From assembly GCF_019175385.1 (NCBI RefSeq), contig NC_083338.1, positions 61,908,884 through 61,972,883 on the forward strand: 64,000 nucleotides of DNA, written 5' to 3'. The stretch comes from Lycium barbarum (taxonomy: Eukaryota; Streptophyta; Magnoliopsida; Solanales; Solanaceae). Within the stretch, counting starts at the first letter, position 1. Each line of letters begins with the position of its first letter. The notes beneath the pieces were generated by a model. It did not search any database. It was given only the letters and a program-made list of their open reading frames with translations, and had not been told where the DNA came from. The translations under genes and the position numbers were made by a program. Shown here one piece after another: positions 43,700-54,025 of the stretch.

Positions 43700-44308
43700 T
43701 TATACTTGTCTCACTATTACGGGATCACCAACCGGAGTGAATACCTCGAAAGGTTTAATCGGCTCGGGTCTCACCCCAACACAATCAACGATAGACGGAG
43801 TAATATATGAGAAGGTAGAACCCGGATAAATCAGAGCATATACGTCACGGGAAAATATAGTCAAGGTACCTGTGACAACATCTGGGGAAGACTCAAGATC
43901 CTGTCGCCCAGCTAAAGCATACACACGGGGCTGAACAACACCTGAAGTGGATGTTCCCCCTCTACCTCTGCCTCTGCCTGCTGTAGTCTGAGGAGTCTGT
44001 GCGGTCGGACGAGCTGACGAAGAACCCGCTGCTGAACCTGTGGGCTGAGTCCTCGCTCTATCTCGCGCTGAAGGGCAATCTCTCATCATATGACCAACCT
44101 GCCCGCAAGCATAACAAGCATCCGAACCCTGACGACACTGTCCAGAATGTAATTTGCCACACTGGCTACACCGCGGTACTGGAGGTCTCCTCTGGCTAAA
44201 GTCTCCCCTAGACTGCGAATCTGAGGCCCTCGAACTCTGCCCCTGGCCAGACTGAAAAGAACGGTCAAATCTCCTATCCGAGAATATGGGAGGTGCACTG
44301 GTCGCTGA
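43700..44308 (-). pseudogene. gag-pol: E4 gag C-terminus and protease start
   Basis: Minus-strand frame entered from the E6 LTR; E4 sequence starts at SATSAPPIFSDRRFDRS. Two knuckle motifs follow: CSQCGKLHSGQC and CYACGQVGHMMRDC (C-X2-C-X4-H-X4-C intact). After a Gly/Arg-rich linker (AGRGRGRGG) comes [10 protein letters not shown] and the protease active-site stretch. It reads ALIYPGSTFSY, so the catalytic Asp is Tyr. The frame stops at TAA (43700-43702) where E1 has a Tyr codon (RVYRDC). Both lesions alone would block processing. Confidence 0.88.
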
Positions 44309-45826
44309 TGTCATGACCCAACCCCGTAGGCCGTGACTAGTGCCCGATCTGGGCACCCAAACCCATCTATCAAATACATTCAAGCAAATAGCAGAAGCCG
44401 ACAAGGCTGTATTTACAAATTGAGATAATTTCCAGAAAAATTTCGGCAGAGTCTCCTTTGTTTTTCAGACTATCCAGAATAACCCTGTACACAGCAAACA
44501 CCAACAAAGGCCATACAGGGCTATATACTATATTCCTCTCCTTCATGAATTTCATTCATTTTAGCATACTACAACACATATAAACCATGTATAACACATA
44601 AAACAAGATTGAAATTCACCTTTCTTCTTCAACTCCTCACTTGCCTATCTCTTGGCAACTTGTATGATTTTGAATCTTTCTTGCTCCAACAACAACTCTA
44701 CCTTGTTAAGCACCCTTTGCTTGGTAGGAAATGATTTTTAAGAGAATTTTTATCAAATTTCCTTGGAATTTCTACTCTTGGCCGAAAGGCCTCCAAGGTT
44801 TTCTCCTTCTTTTCTTTCTTTGGTTTTCTTGAAGTTTCTAGACAACTAGGTGATAAAGATGACTTAGTCATCTATTTAATTCACACAATACAATTCACTT
44901 TGGGCCTAGCCCATAAGCATGGCCGGTTGGGCCTCTCTTTTACTTAAAAAAATATTTCAAGCCCACTTTGTATTCTTGGCTAGTTCTAATAATTTATGAA
45001 ACATTTTTCCGACTTCCAAATTTGCCCTTCGTCTTTCTCCATATTTCCACTTCTAGACTTTTCATAGGCAACTCATGTGCCAAACAAAATAAAATGTGGC
45101 CTTGCTTGTCGTCTTTCCGCGATTGTCTTGAATTATTCGATTGCACGAAAATGCAGGATATAACACACACACACCCACAGTTTCACACACACACCAAAAC
45201 TACGAAATTCTCGTTTATTCTCAATCCTTATAATATTCATACAAATTCCATAACACAAAAGTAGCAAACATTCTTACCTTTTCTTGAAATTCCGACTTGC
45301 CGCAAACGTGATTCTTTCGCCAAACAAATTGTATCACGTCGGAGAGCGTCTTGAACTTACTACAAATACAAAAAGAATAAGATGTTTGGATCAAACTTGG
45401 AGGCTAGAGAATTTTTCCTCTTTTCTTTTGCTATGGCCGAAACCCTCTCTAGAGGTGTTCTTAATTTTTTTTGTTGATTTTCTTGACTTTTCAATAGATA
45501 GGCATGAATATATACTTATCATTAAATGCTCACATGACCAATAAGTGGGGCTTGGGCCTTGGCCCCTTGGCCGGCCACCCCTAGCACTTGGGCTTCAATT
45601 TTTCAATTTTTCTTTTTGAGCCCAATTCGTAAAAATATCGTTTTGTAATTCCCGAAACTAATTTCCGAAATTCCAACTCTCACCCTCAGCCTTCCCCGAT
45701 GTTTTTGCACCAATAGTTTCATAACCAACATAGGCATATTAACTAAAATCAAAGTATTGCCTTATAACATACAAGTCCTAATTATTTCCAAGACTTTCCA
45801 ATTATGCGAAATTACGGGATATAACA
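44309..45826 (-). repeat. E6 first LTR, composite with E7 remnant
   Basis: Three parts: E6 LTR terminus 44309-44526, the last 640 bp of an E7-type LTR 44527-45165, then E6 LTR again from 45166 (CACACACACCCACAGTTTC). The E7 part ends ATGCAGGATATAACA, sharing ATGCAGG with the end of the right E7 LTR (58924-58930) instead of ATGCGGG of the left one. E6 resumes at the same CA-rich site that holds E7 in the middle LTR. A deletion removed the E6 part and all of E7 except this tail. Confidence 0.85.
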
Positions 45827-45863
45827 TTCTCCCCCCCTTTTAGAACATTCGTCCCCGAATGTT
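45827..45863 (-). promoter_or_regulatory. E6 interior 1 polypurine tract and stem-loop
   Basis: The minus-strand tract AAAAGGGGGGGAGAA abuts the LTR. The stem AACATTCG/CGAATGTT at 45844-45863 has loop GGGA. Confidence 0.78.
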
Positions 45864-46026
45864 AAATTAGTCTTAAAAAGTCTTATGAGCATAACGGGGG
45901 AGTCTCTCTTTATAACTAGCACACATGATTTATTCGTCAATTAATGCAACAAACTTAAAAGTTTAGATTACCTGTGGGCGTAGGAAACAAGTGGGGATAT
46001 TTCCTCCTCATCTCCTCCTCTGACTC

Positions 46027-46810
46027 CTAGGTCATCTCTTCCCGGTTGTTGTTGCGCCATAGGACTTTAACAGAAGGCACTTCCTTAGTGCGTAGTCTCC
46101 TGACCTGCCGATCCAGAATAGTTACAGGCTGCTCTTCATAAGATAAATGCTCCGTTACCTGAATATCATCCACTGGGAATATCTTGGAAGGATCACCAAT
46201 ACATTTTCGCAGCATAGACACATGAAATACCGGGTGTACGGCCTCCAAATCGGATGGTAAGTCTAGCTCATAGGCGACCTCGCCTATCTTCCGAACAATC
46301 TGATATAGACCGATATACCGCGGGCTTAACTTATCCTTTTTTCCGAATCTCATAACACCCTTCATAGGCGACACCTTCAGAAATACCCAGTCGCCAATCT
46401 GGAACTCTAACGGTCGACGTCGTCTATCTGCATAAGCTTTCTGTCGACTCTGTGCAGCCAATAATCGTTCCCGATTAAGTTTTACTTTATCTACTGCTTT
46501 CTGGATCACATCTGGCCCAATTAATTTAGTTTCGCCCACGTCGAACTAACCAATAGGAGATCTGCATTTTCTACCATAAAGGGCTTCGTATGGTGCCATC
46601 TGAATGCTGGAGTGATAACTATTATTATAGGCAAATTCTATAAGCGGCAAGTGATCATCCCAGCTGCCTCTGAAATCAATAACGCAGGCCCGCAACATAT
46701 CTTCCAGCGTCTGAATAGTGCGCTCGGCCTGCCCGTTGGACTGGGGATGAAAAGTTGTACTGAGGCTCACCTGAGTCCCTAATCCCTCCTGAAATGACCT
46801 CCAGAATAAC
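46027..46810 (-). pseudogene. pol: E6 interior 1: integrase C-half and chromodomain
   Basis: Begins in the integrase core after the fusion point: [20 protein letters not shown] (catalytic Glu), [29 protein letters not shown], then a TAG near 46548 in place of Trp (PIGWF in other copies). The open part 46027-46539 follows: [66 protein letters not shown], then a stop that cuts the usual WEAEE tail. RT, RNase H and the first half of integrase are deleted. Confidence 0.85.
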
Positions 46811-46814
46811 CTGC

Positions 46815-47726
46815 GGATCTGGCCCTCTTGGGCGGCCTCCTGTCCCGATCTCTTCTAGAATAATCAGCTCTATGTCAGTCCTCCATACCCAGGGCATAAG
46901 CCTGTAGTTGGGCAATATCCATGTCTGCCTGCAATGCCACCGCCATACAGCCATCAATCAAATAGCGGTCTAACCCCATTACGTATATGTGCATCCGATC
47001 GGCCATATCTACTACTATGGCAGGTGCATACCGGGCCAAAGAATAAAACTCCATATTAAACTCACGGACGCTCCGACCCCTCTGCTGCAGATGCAAAAAT
47101 CGGTCAACCCGCGCCCGCCGTAACTCTGGGGGCAAAAAGTGGTGAGTGAAAGCAGTCACGAACTCGTCCCAAGTAGCTGGGGTAGCACCCTCACCCCTGG
47201 ATAGCTCCCAGGACTCATACCAGTGAGCAGCAACATCCTGTAGTGTATGCGAAGCCAAATCAACAGACTCAGTCTCTGAAGCCCTGACCAAGTCTAGTGA
47301 GCGCCGCATCCCCCGAATAAAGTCATGGGGGTCCTCGTCGGGCTTAGATCCGAAAAACTCTAGAGGGCCACACGATAGGAACTCTCGAACTCTCTGGCTG
47401 TCACGCCTGTCGTCGTCATCATCATCTCTCCGCCCGCGTCTGCGAGCCTGTCCCGCTACTAGAGTGGTCAATAACTGCACAGCCTCTCTCAGTGTCCTGT
47501 CCTCCGCCCCTGGGTGAGGAGCTGGAGGCTCGGGTACGGGTACTCGGGCCCCTGGAGCTGCTGATGGACCTGCTCCAGGCTCCGCCGGTGGTGTAGCGGA
47601 TCCCTCTGAATGGGGCACAACCTCGGGCAAATCATAATCACGAGCCCGGGTAACTCGCTGTGCCAGACTAGTCCCTGCTATCCCTGCCTTGCCCTTCTGG
47701 GCCGCCGTTGCCTTCTTCGGAGGCAT
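46815..47726 (-). pseudogene. gag: E6 interior 1: gag fused to integrase
   Basis: Gag frame beginning at MPPKKATAAQKGK (residue 13 of the open frame; the upstream codons are leader). A Pro-rich linker, then FIRGMRRSLDLVRASETES, WYESWELSRGEGATPATW, FLPPELRRARVDRFLHLQQ, FYSLARYAPAIVVDMADRM. The frame ends at a TGA after GMED (46875-46877) where interior 2 has Arg (GMEDRHRADY). Beyond the stop the same frame reads HRADYS and [12 protein letters not shown], then joins integrase near 46812. The zinc knuckles and protease are gone. It is related to E3 gag. Confidence 0.87.
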
Positions 47727-47833
47727 CACTGCAAACACAATAACGAATAAGATCAAAATCATCCTAATAGCACAGCTCTAACGCACGATCTAAGATTCCA
47801 AAGAAAAGTAACACCCAAAATGCCCTGTAGCCT

Positions 47834-47873
47834 CCTGTTTATAGATGTGGTGCACAACACACCGATAAACAAG
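47834..47873 (-). promoter_or_regulatory. Leader stem-loop with GTGCAC loop, E6 interior 1
   Basis: Minus strand: CTTGTTTAT pairs with ATAAACAGG, GGTGTG with CACATC, one internal mismatch, loop TTGTGCAC (palindrome 47850-47855). Confidence 0.62.
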
Positions 47874-47910
47874 ACTCTACGAGACACGGCCTGTAGACAT
47901 TCCGAGGACA

Positions 47911-47930
47911 AACCGCTCTGATACCACTTT
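47911..47930 (-). promoter_or_regulatory. E6 interior 1 primer binding site
   Basis: AAAGTGGTATCAGAGCGG on the minus strand directly after the LTR; initiator tRNA-Met type. Confidence 0.88.
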
Positions 47931-50161
47931 TGTCACGACCCAACCCCGTAGGCCATGACTTGTGCCCGATCTGGGCACCCAAACTCATCTATCAAATACA
48001 TTCAAGTAAATAGCAGAAGCCGACAAGGCTGTATTTACAAATTGAGATAATTTCCAGAAAAATTTTGGCAGCGTCTCCTTTGTTTTTCAGACTATCCAGA
48101 ATAACCCTGTACACAGCAAACACCAACAAAGGCCACACAGGGCTATCAAAGCAACGTATAAACATATGCGGACTGGCCGCCTCGGCGTATGGGATCGCCC
48201 AAACAACATATACACATATCCATACAGAAAGACCCTAACCCACAAACATGTCCACAGACCTCTAAACAGACCGACAGAATCATATGACGGGACAGGGCCC
48301 CCGCCGTACCCAAATAGTCAGATATACAGAAATATATATACATAGTAAAAGATGTATGTACCAAAAGTGGACTCCGGATCAAAGGGAGTACTCCGAAATA
48401 GCAGAAAGTGGAGCCTACAGTGGTGGATCACCTGTGTCTGTACCTGCGGGCATGAAACGCAGCCCCCGAAGAAAGGGGGTCAGTACGAAAGATGTACTGA
48501 GTATGTAAAGCATAGAGTACAGAAATATGGGACACAACTGAAAGCAAACAGATACAAAGGGAAGTACTGAATGATATAGCAAAATTTGTATCAAAACATA
48601 TATATATAATGCAAATAAAATCATGCAAAGCTCAGGAACGTGGTCACCACTCCGACGCTGGTGCCACACACAGCATAACACCAGAAGGTTCAAATCTCCG
48701 TACATCCCCGAGCACACATATCAGCATAACATATCACCAGCCATATCACAGCATAACTCCAAACGGAACCCAGCCCTATGGCGAGGTCTCGGGAACCGTA
48801 ACACAGCATACGGCCGAATTTATCATAGCGCGCACGAATCATAGCCGGCCCGGGAACCGGTGAACGAAATCATAATAATGGCACGAGCAGAGTCGTGAGC
48901 AAACAATGCAATTTGTATATAAAAATACTCTTTGAAACTTGACAAAATCATAAGTCAACTCATTAGTCAAAGTAATCGAACAATTAGTCAATACGGGGTT
49001 CGTTTCAAAAAAGTATTTCCAACATAGTATTTATGGTTCAAAATTTAATTTCGAATATCGTGGCAGTCAAAACATTATTTTATGATAGCCAAATTCATAA
49101 ACAAAAGTGTCTTGCCGACATTATACAAGAATGGGCATAATAGAGCAAACAAAGAAGTCTCGGGGTTAGCGGGCCCACCTCAGGTCAAATCGAGGTGGCG
49201 GCATGAATCACGGACATTTGGGGTCTATGGAATCATACATGGAAGTTCGAGGCAACTTGGTCTCATTTACGAAAGTTTCGGACATTAGATCACTTTTCAA
49301 CATAATAGGAGTTTTATAATTCAATTCAATTGAATGAGTGGTACTAAATTTCCAATTCGGATTTCTAGGAACAGAATTGCCCTCGGGGCTCCAATATCGA
49401 CCTAGTATACCTAAGACATGCCAAAAGAAGGAATGGTTAGCCTTACATACCTTATATGTGTCTTACGCTCGCCCAAAACTCAAGTCCCGTTTCGCTCAGA
49501 ATCTGCAAATGGTCAAAGTTACCAATTAGGGATTTCAAGGCTTAAGAATTCACTTAACCTCATTTTTATCTACCGAAATTTCGGCAGCATTTCCCCTATA
49601 TATATAACACCCCCGAGACTTAGCTCGGCTCAATAAACATCAACCACAACAACCCACAATATCACAAACATCATAAGTCATACAAAATCACTCTAACGTC
49701 AATATTCTTTCTTTCTACATAAATCAACAACTTTCATCCAAACTTCACAACATCGAACTAACATCCACATTATCATATTCATTTACTCATTTAAAGTTAT
49801 TCAAACACATTCCAATAATATTCCAAGCGATATACATGAATTTAAGCAATCCGCTACTTTCCATATTCTATTCAAAACTTCTACGAATGCACAAAACTTC
49901 CCAAATCACATTGTCTTCCTTCCAAATTTATTAACAACAACCATAATCCACATTTAAAGTCTTACTTCCACAATTATATAAGAATACACATAAATCATAT
50001 ATTTTCCCATAAAAACCCGCAACCATTTCAATGCCAATTCAACTCGCTAAACATTCATTTACGTCATAAATGCCACAACGACGCAACTAACAAACTAAAC
50101 AAAAATCAAATTCGTCTCCTTCACCATAGCATGGCTCACGGCCACTTCATCACACACACAC
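47931..50161 (-). repeat. E6 middle LTR, part before E7
   Basis: LTR terminus (...GTCGTGACA on the minus strand) to the E7 insertion in a CA microsatellite at 50150-50161. Cassette 48444-48503, promoter-like block 49571-49606. Confidence 0.9.
49571..49606 (-). promoter_or_regulatory. LTR core promoter-like block, E6 middle LTR
   Basis: Minus strand: TTATATATATAGGGGAAATG then CTGCCGAAATTTCGGTA. This is the clearest TATA run of the set with a perfect palindrome. The donor-like AAGGTATGTAAGGCTAACC is 120-130 bases downstream (49437-49452). The third LTR copy is at 63345-63380. Confidence 0.55.
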
Positions 50162-53100
50162 TGTCACGACCCGACTAGGGGCCGTGACGAGTACCCGATA
50201 CTTGTACCGAGCTCCCTTATCTATCATATTACCTTTACCTCTTAGCAAGCCGTGTAAACAGAGCCATTTTTTTGTATTCTTTGACATTAGCAGCGTCATT
50301 CTGAACATAAACTAGTAAACTTCGTTGTTACTTTATACAACAATCATGCCGAGACACCATACATATATCTGTACCTGACTGACTATACATATCTGTCTAC
50401 GAGCCTCTAGACATAGTACACTTATACATAGAAAGGGCCGAATACTGTCGTGCCCGAATATACATACACACAAAATAGTACCGCGGGAGTGAGGCTCCGG
50501 AACAACTGGAGCACTGTAGAGTACCGCTGGTAGAGCTCCTAAGAATCACGTCCACCTGTCTGCTGACCTGCGCGGCATGAAACGCAGCGTCCACAAGAAG
50601 GGACGTCAGTACGAATAGTGTACCGAGTATGTAAGGCATAAAAGATAATATAAACAGTAACCTAGAGTATGATTTACAATATCATGGAGTCATAGGACAT
50701 ATAATGAGGCAGGAAGGTAACCTGTACGTGGGAAGGCCCCTTTTCAGGTCGGCTGTCATGTAGGATTGTCTTTTCACCTTTGAAACGTTTCTTTTCATAG
50801 GCATAGGAATTAGCATTTATATATTACTTATTCTCGTGTACAGAAAACAGTACATTTCAGTAAACAATATCTTTTATTCACATTTACAGACGCCGAATAC
50901 ATCGGCTCTCCCAACCCCCTCCCCAACGGTGTCCCAACACATTACATCATATATATATCATACATTAGATATATACAGACGCCGCGTACGACTCTCCCAT
51001 ACCCCGCGTCCGGGCATCCCGCATCCAGGATGGAATCCAGCTGAATCAGGTGGTAATATAACAGTGGCACTTCCCCTTCCCCATATACATATACATGTAC
51101 ATTTACTTCTCTCTTATACATACACATGTCCCATATACAAGTACTTACCTTATATATATACAAACCCATACACATCTACTTGTAGCACCTAACTAGCATG
51201 CACGGGAGTCCAAGGAAAGTTATGCCCATCGGAGTGACGTAAAGTCGGTAGCCTCCGATTACATTATAGAGTACTTGTGATCACCTTGTCTCACCTTGAA
51301 GGGACGAGTATTTTAAGGCGAGACTATCAACGGAGAGTAGTATTACAGTAAACGTAGAATGAAATCGTGGGCATCATAGATGACAATCATAGGCTTTGGA
51401 GTCTTAGAAAGTAAAGTTATAGCTAGGGAATATAAATACGATTCAAAAATTAGTTTATCAATTTCATATTCACATTGGACCCTTAGCTTAAAAATCTTAG
51501 TCGTAGAATCGTTCCGGTCGTACTTGTCATAGGTACATTCTCTTGTCTAACATTGTCATTATCATTATCCCCATAGAAACATTCTCGTTAGAGTAGTTAT
51601 AGTACTTATCATTCGGTAATGAGGTCGGGATCAAAAGTCCCCCTTGGATTTACTTTAAGTAAGTCAACCAAGGCTATAGGAAAATCCGAGAGTAACGGGC
51701 CCACCTCGGGCCGGATGAGGTAGCGTGTACTAGTTGCATATGTTACATGTCGTGTCATTACTTGTGAGGGTTCTAGGGTAATCGGGTCCCATTTATGCAA
51801 ATTATAGGGGTCTAGGAGATTTTTCCGACCATTGGCACACTTTCTAGTTCAATTCTATTGAACAAAAGGTAGAAAACTTTAGGTGCGGATTCCGGGGAAC
51901 AGAGTTGTCCCCGAGGCTCGTACCCAACTTATTTCTGCTAAGACATGCCATAGAAAGAAGGGTGAAGCCTTACATACCTCTTCCGCTCCTTTTTGCTATT
52001 CCAAATTCACGTCGCAATCTCGTCAAAATCTGCAATTTGGTCATAGTTACCAAAACTCTTATTAGCATACTTAGAGTTAGAATCTTAAGGAAACACTTGG
52101 CTACCGAAATTTCGGCAGCATTTCCTCTGTACATACACCATCCTCAACATTCAACATAGCCAAATTCTCAACCAACACAATCCGGGGATTCAAACCCGGC
52201 CAAACTATTAACATAATCAACAATCGCACTAGCAATTCACATATTTCATCCAAGATGCATGATTTCAATTTATTACTTTCTTCAAAACCTTCCGACTTCA
52301 ATGAACACGATAACAACCTTATAGTATATATTCCAACGACATCATACCAATATCATTACATGCTATCCATGCAAGAACATTATTCTTCAATATACATAAT
52401 CTTCCAATTACCAATACTTTACCAAACTTACCAAGTCTTTACTTGCAATATGCAATCTACAACACAACAACTAAAACACTAAATATAACTTGCTCATTAT
52501 TCTTCAACAATTCAACACATATACACGACTACATATGCCATATACACGACTCCAACATGCATACACCACTACAATCTCTCCAAACTCATTCAACTTCCAT
52601 TTTCCACATATCATTCACAACAATAACAACCAAACATTAATTAAAATAATTGAAACATGACTCCTACACACACATATATATACACGGCCATATACTATAT
52701 TCCTCTCCTTCATGAATTTCATTCATTTTAGCATACTACAACACATATAAACCATGTATAACACATAAAACAAGATTGAAATTCACCTTTCTTCTTCAAC
52801 TCCTCACTTGCCTATCTCTTGGCAACTTGTATGATTTTGAATCTTTCTTGCTCCAACAACAACTCTACCTTGTTAAGCACCCTTTGCTTGGTAGGAAATG
52901 ATTTTTAAGAGAATTTTTATCAAATTTCCTTGGAATTTCTACTCTTGGCCGAAAGGCCTCCAAGGTTTTCTCCTTCTTTTCTTTCTTTGGTTTTCTTGAA
53001 GTTTCTAGACAACTAGGTGATAAAGATGACTTAGTCATCTATTTAATTCACACAATACAATTCACTTTGGGCCTAGCCCATAAGCATGGCCGGTTGGGCC

Positions 53101-53332
53101 TCTCTTTTACTTAAAAAAATATTTCAAGCCCACTTTGTATTCTTGGCTAGTTCTAATAATTTATGAAACATTTTTCCGACTTCCAAATTTGCCCTTCATC
53201 TTTCTCCATATTTCCACTTCTAGACTTTTCATAGGCAACTCATGTGCCAAACAAAATAAAATGTGGCCTTGCTTGTCGTCGTTCCGCGATTGTCTTGAAT
53301 TATTCGATTGCACGAAAATGCGGGATATAACA
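50162..53332 (-). repeat. E7 3' LTR
   Basis: 3171 bp, minus strand TGTTATATCCCGCATTTTCG...CGGGTCGTGACA. Cassette 50568-50629, TGACG hairpin 51228-51259, promoter-like block 52102-52135. Direct GCC-rich repeats with CAGACGCCG lie near 50887 and 50977. Frames inside are not genes. Confidence 0.92.
52102..52135 (-). promoter_or_regulatory. LTR core promoter-like block, E7 3' LTR
   Basis: Minus strand: TGTACAGAGGAAATGCTG then CCGAAATTTCGGTA with the perfect palindrome; the TATA run is weak. The 5' LTR copy is at 57703-57737. The donor-like GAGGTATGTAAGGCTTCACC is near 51962-51980. Confidence 0.45.
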
Positions 53333-53368
53333 TCCTCCCCCCCTTAAGAACATTCGTCCTCGAATGTT
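53333..53368 (-). promoter_or_regulatory. E7 polypurine tract and pre-PPT stem-loop
   Basis: The minus-strand purine tract CTTAAGGGGGGGGAGGA abuts the LTR. The perfect AACATTCG/CGAATGTT stem is at 53349-53368. Confidence 0.78.
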
Positions 53369-54025
53369 AAACTTGCCTCATAGCGTAGTATATTATTTCG
53401 GGGAGGTATCCTTTGTAGATGCCTCATGTCACTTAGCATATTCATCTTAGGAGCTTAGGTTGCCCTTTGCGATCTTTACAGCTGAAATTCCTCCTTCGTA
53501 GCGTCTGCCGCATCAATCCCCTCACTAGACATGTTCCTGTATATCGCCATATCCGGGATTCCTTGTCTTAGCTAGTGTGGACTCAATATCGGTCTCACCC
53601 TGTGACATCTGCACTTTTCTCCTTCATCCTCAAAACTTTCTGTTGTCATGGCTTCCCCTTTTCTGTTAGTTTAGTCCGTCTTGGCCTATATGACTCGTAG
53701 GGGGTTTCTAACCACTTTCTACACCCCAATTTACTTTGGGCTGCCTAATTTTACACTCGTCTCTTGTTTTCGTATTTACGAAATTTTCAGCATCTTTCCC
53801 AGGGGGTCACCCATCATGGAATTACTCTCACCTGAGCACGCTTAACCCTGAAACTTTAATGCATTTCAGTGTCTCGATGTTAGTACTTTTACTTCCGCTT
53901 CCTCGCACTTCTTATATCGCATAATATGGGACGCGTTGGGGTCTCGGCAATGTTCGAACGCACTCATAGCGCATATTCCTCTTTTAATAAATATTTTAGC
54001 CTTCGTGATCACAAATATTCACTTT
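53369..54025 (-). other. E7 non-coding module replacing pol
   Basis: No pol similarity. The stretch from about 53650 to 53900 aligns with E3 and E5 modules (GTTTCTAACCA near 53713, CGAAATTTTCAGCATCTTTCCC near 53779). The 5S-like core is at 53795-53845. A GGGGTCTCGGCAATGTTCGAACGCACTCATAG-like block follows. The first 250 bp are private to E7. Confidence 0.65.
53795..53895 (-). ncRNA. 5S rRNA-like segment in E7
   Basis: Minus strand: TTAAGCGTGCTCAGGTGAGA (box A and start of the intermediate element), then GTAATTCCAT, then GATGGGTGACCCCCTGGGAA (box C) to 53795. The core matches the remembered plant 5S consensus at about 42 of 51 positions. The 5' part (53846-53895) is little like 5S. It differs from E3 and E5 at different positions, so the three are not one recent copy. 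Confidence 0.75.

Noticed and set aside
52185..52203. Possible tRNA T-arm (GGGGATTCAAACCCGG) in the E7 LTR
   Set aside because: No acceptor, D or anticodon arm around it. It is a short CCGGG/CCCGG inverted repeat inside an LTR, repeated in the other E7 LTR.
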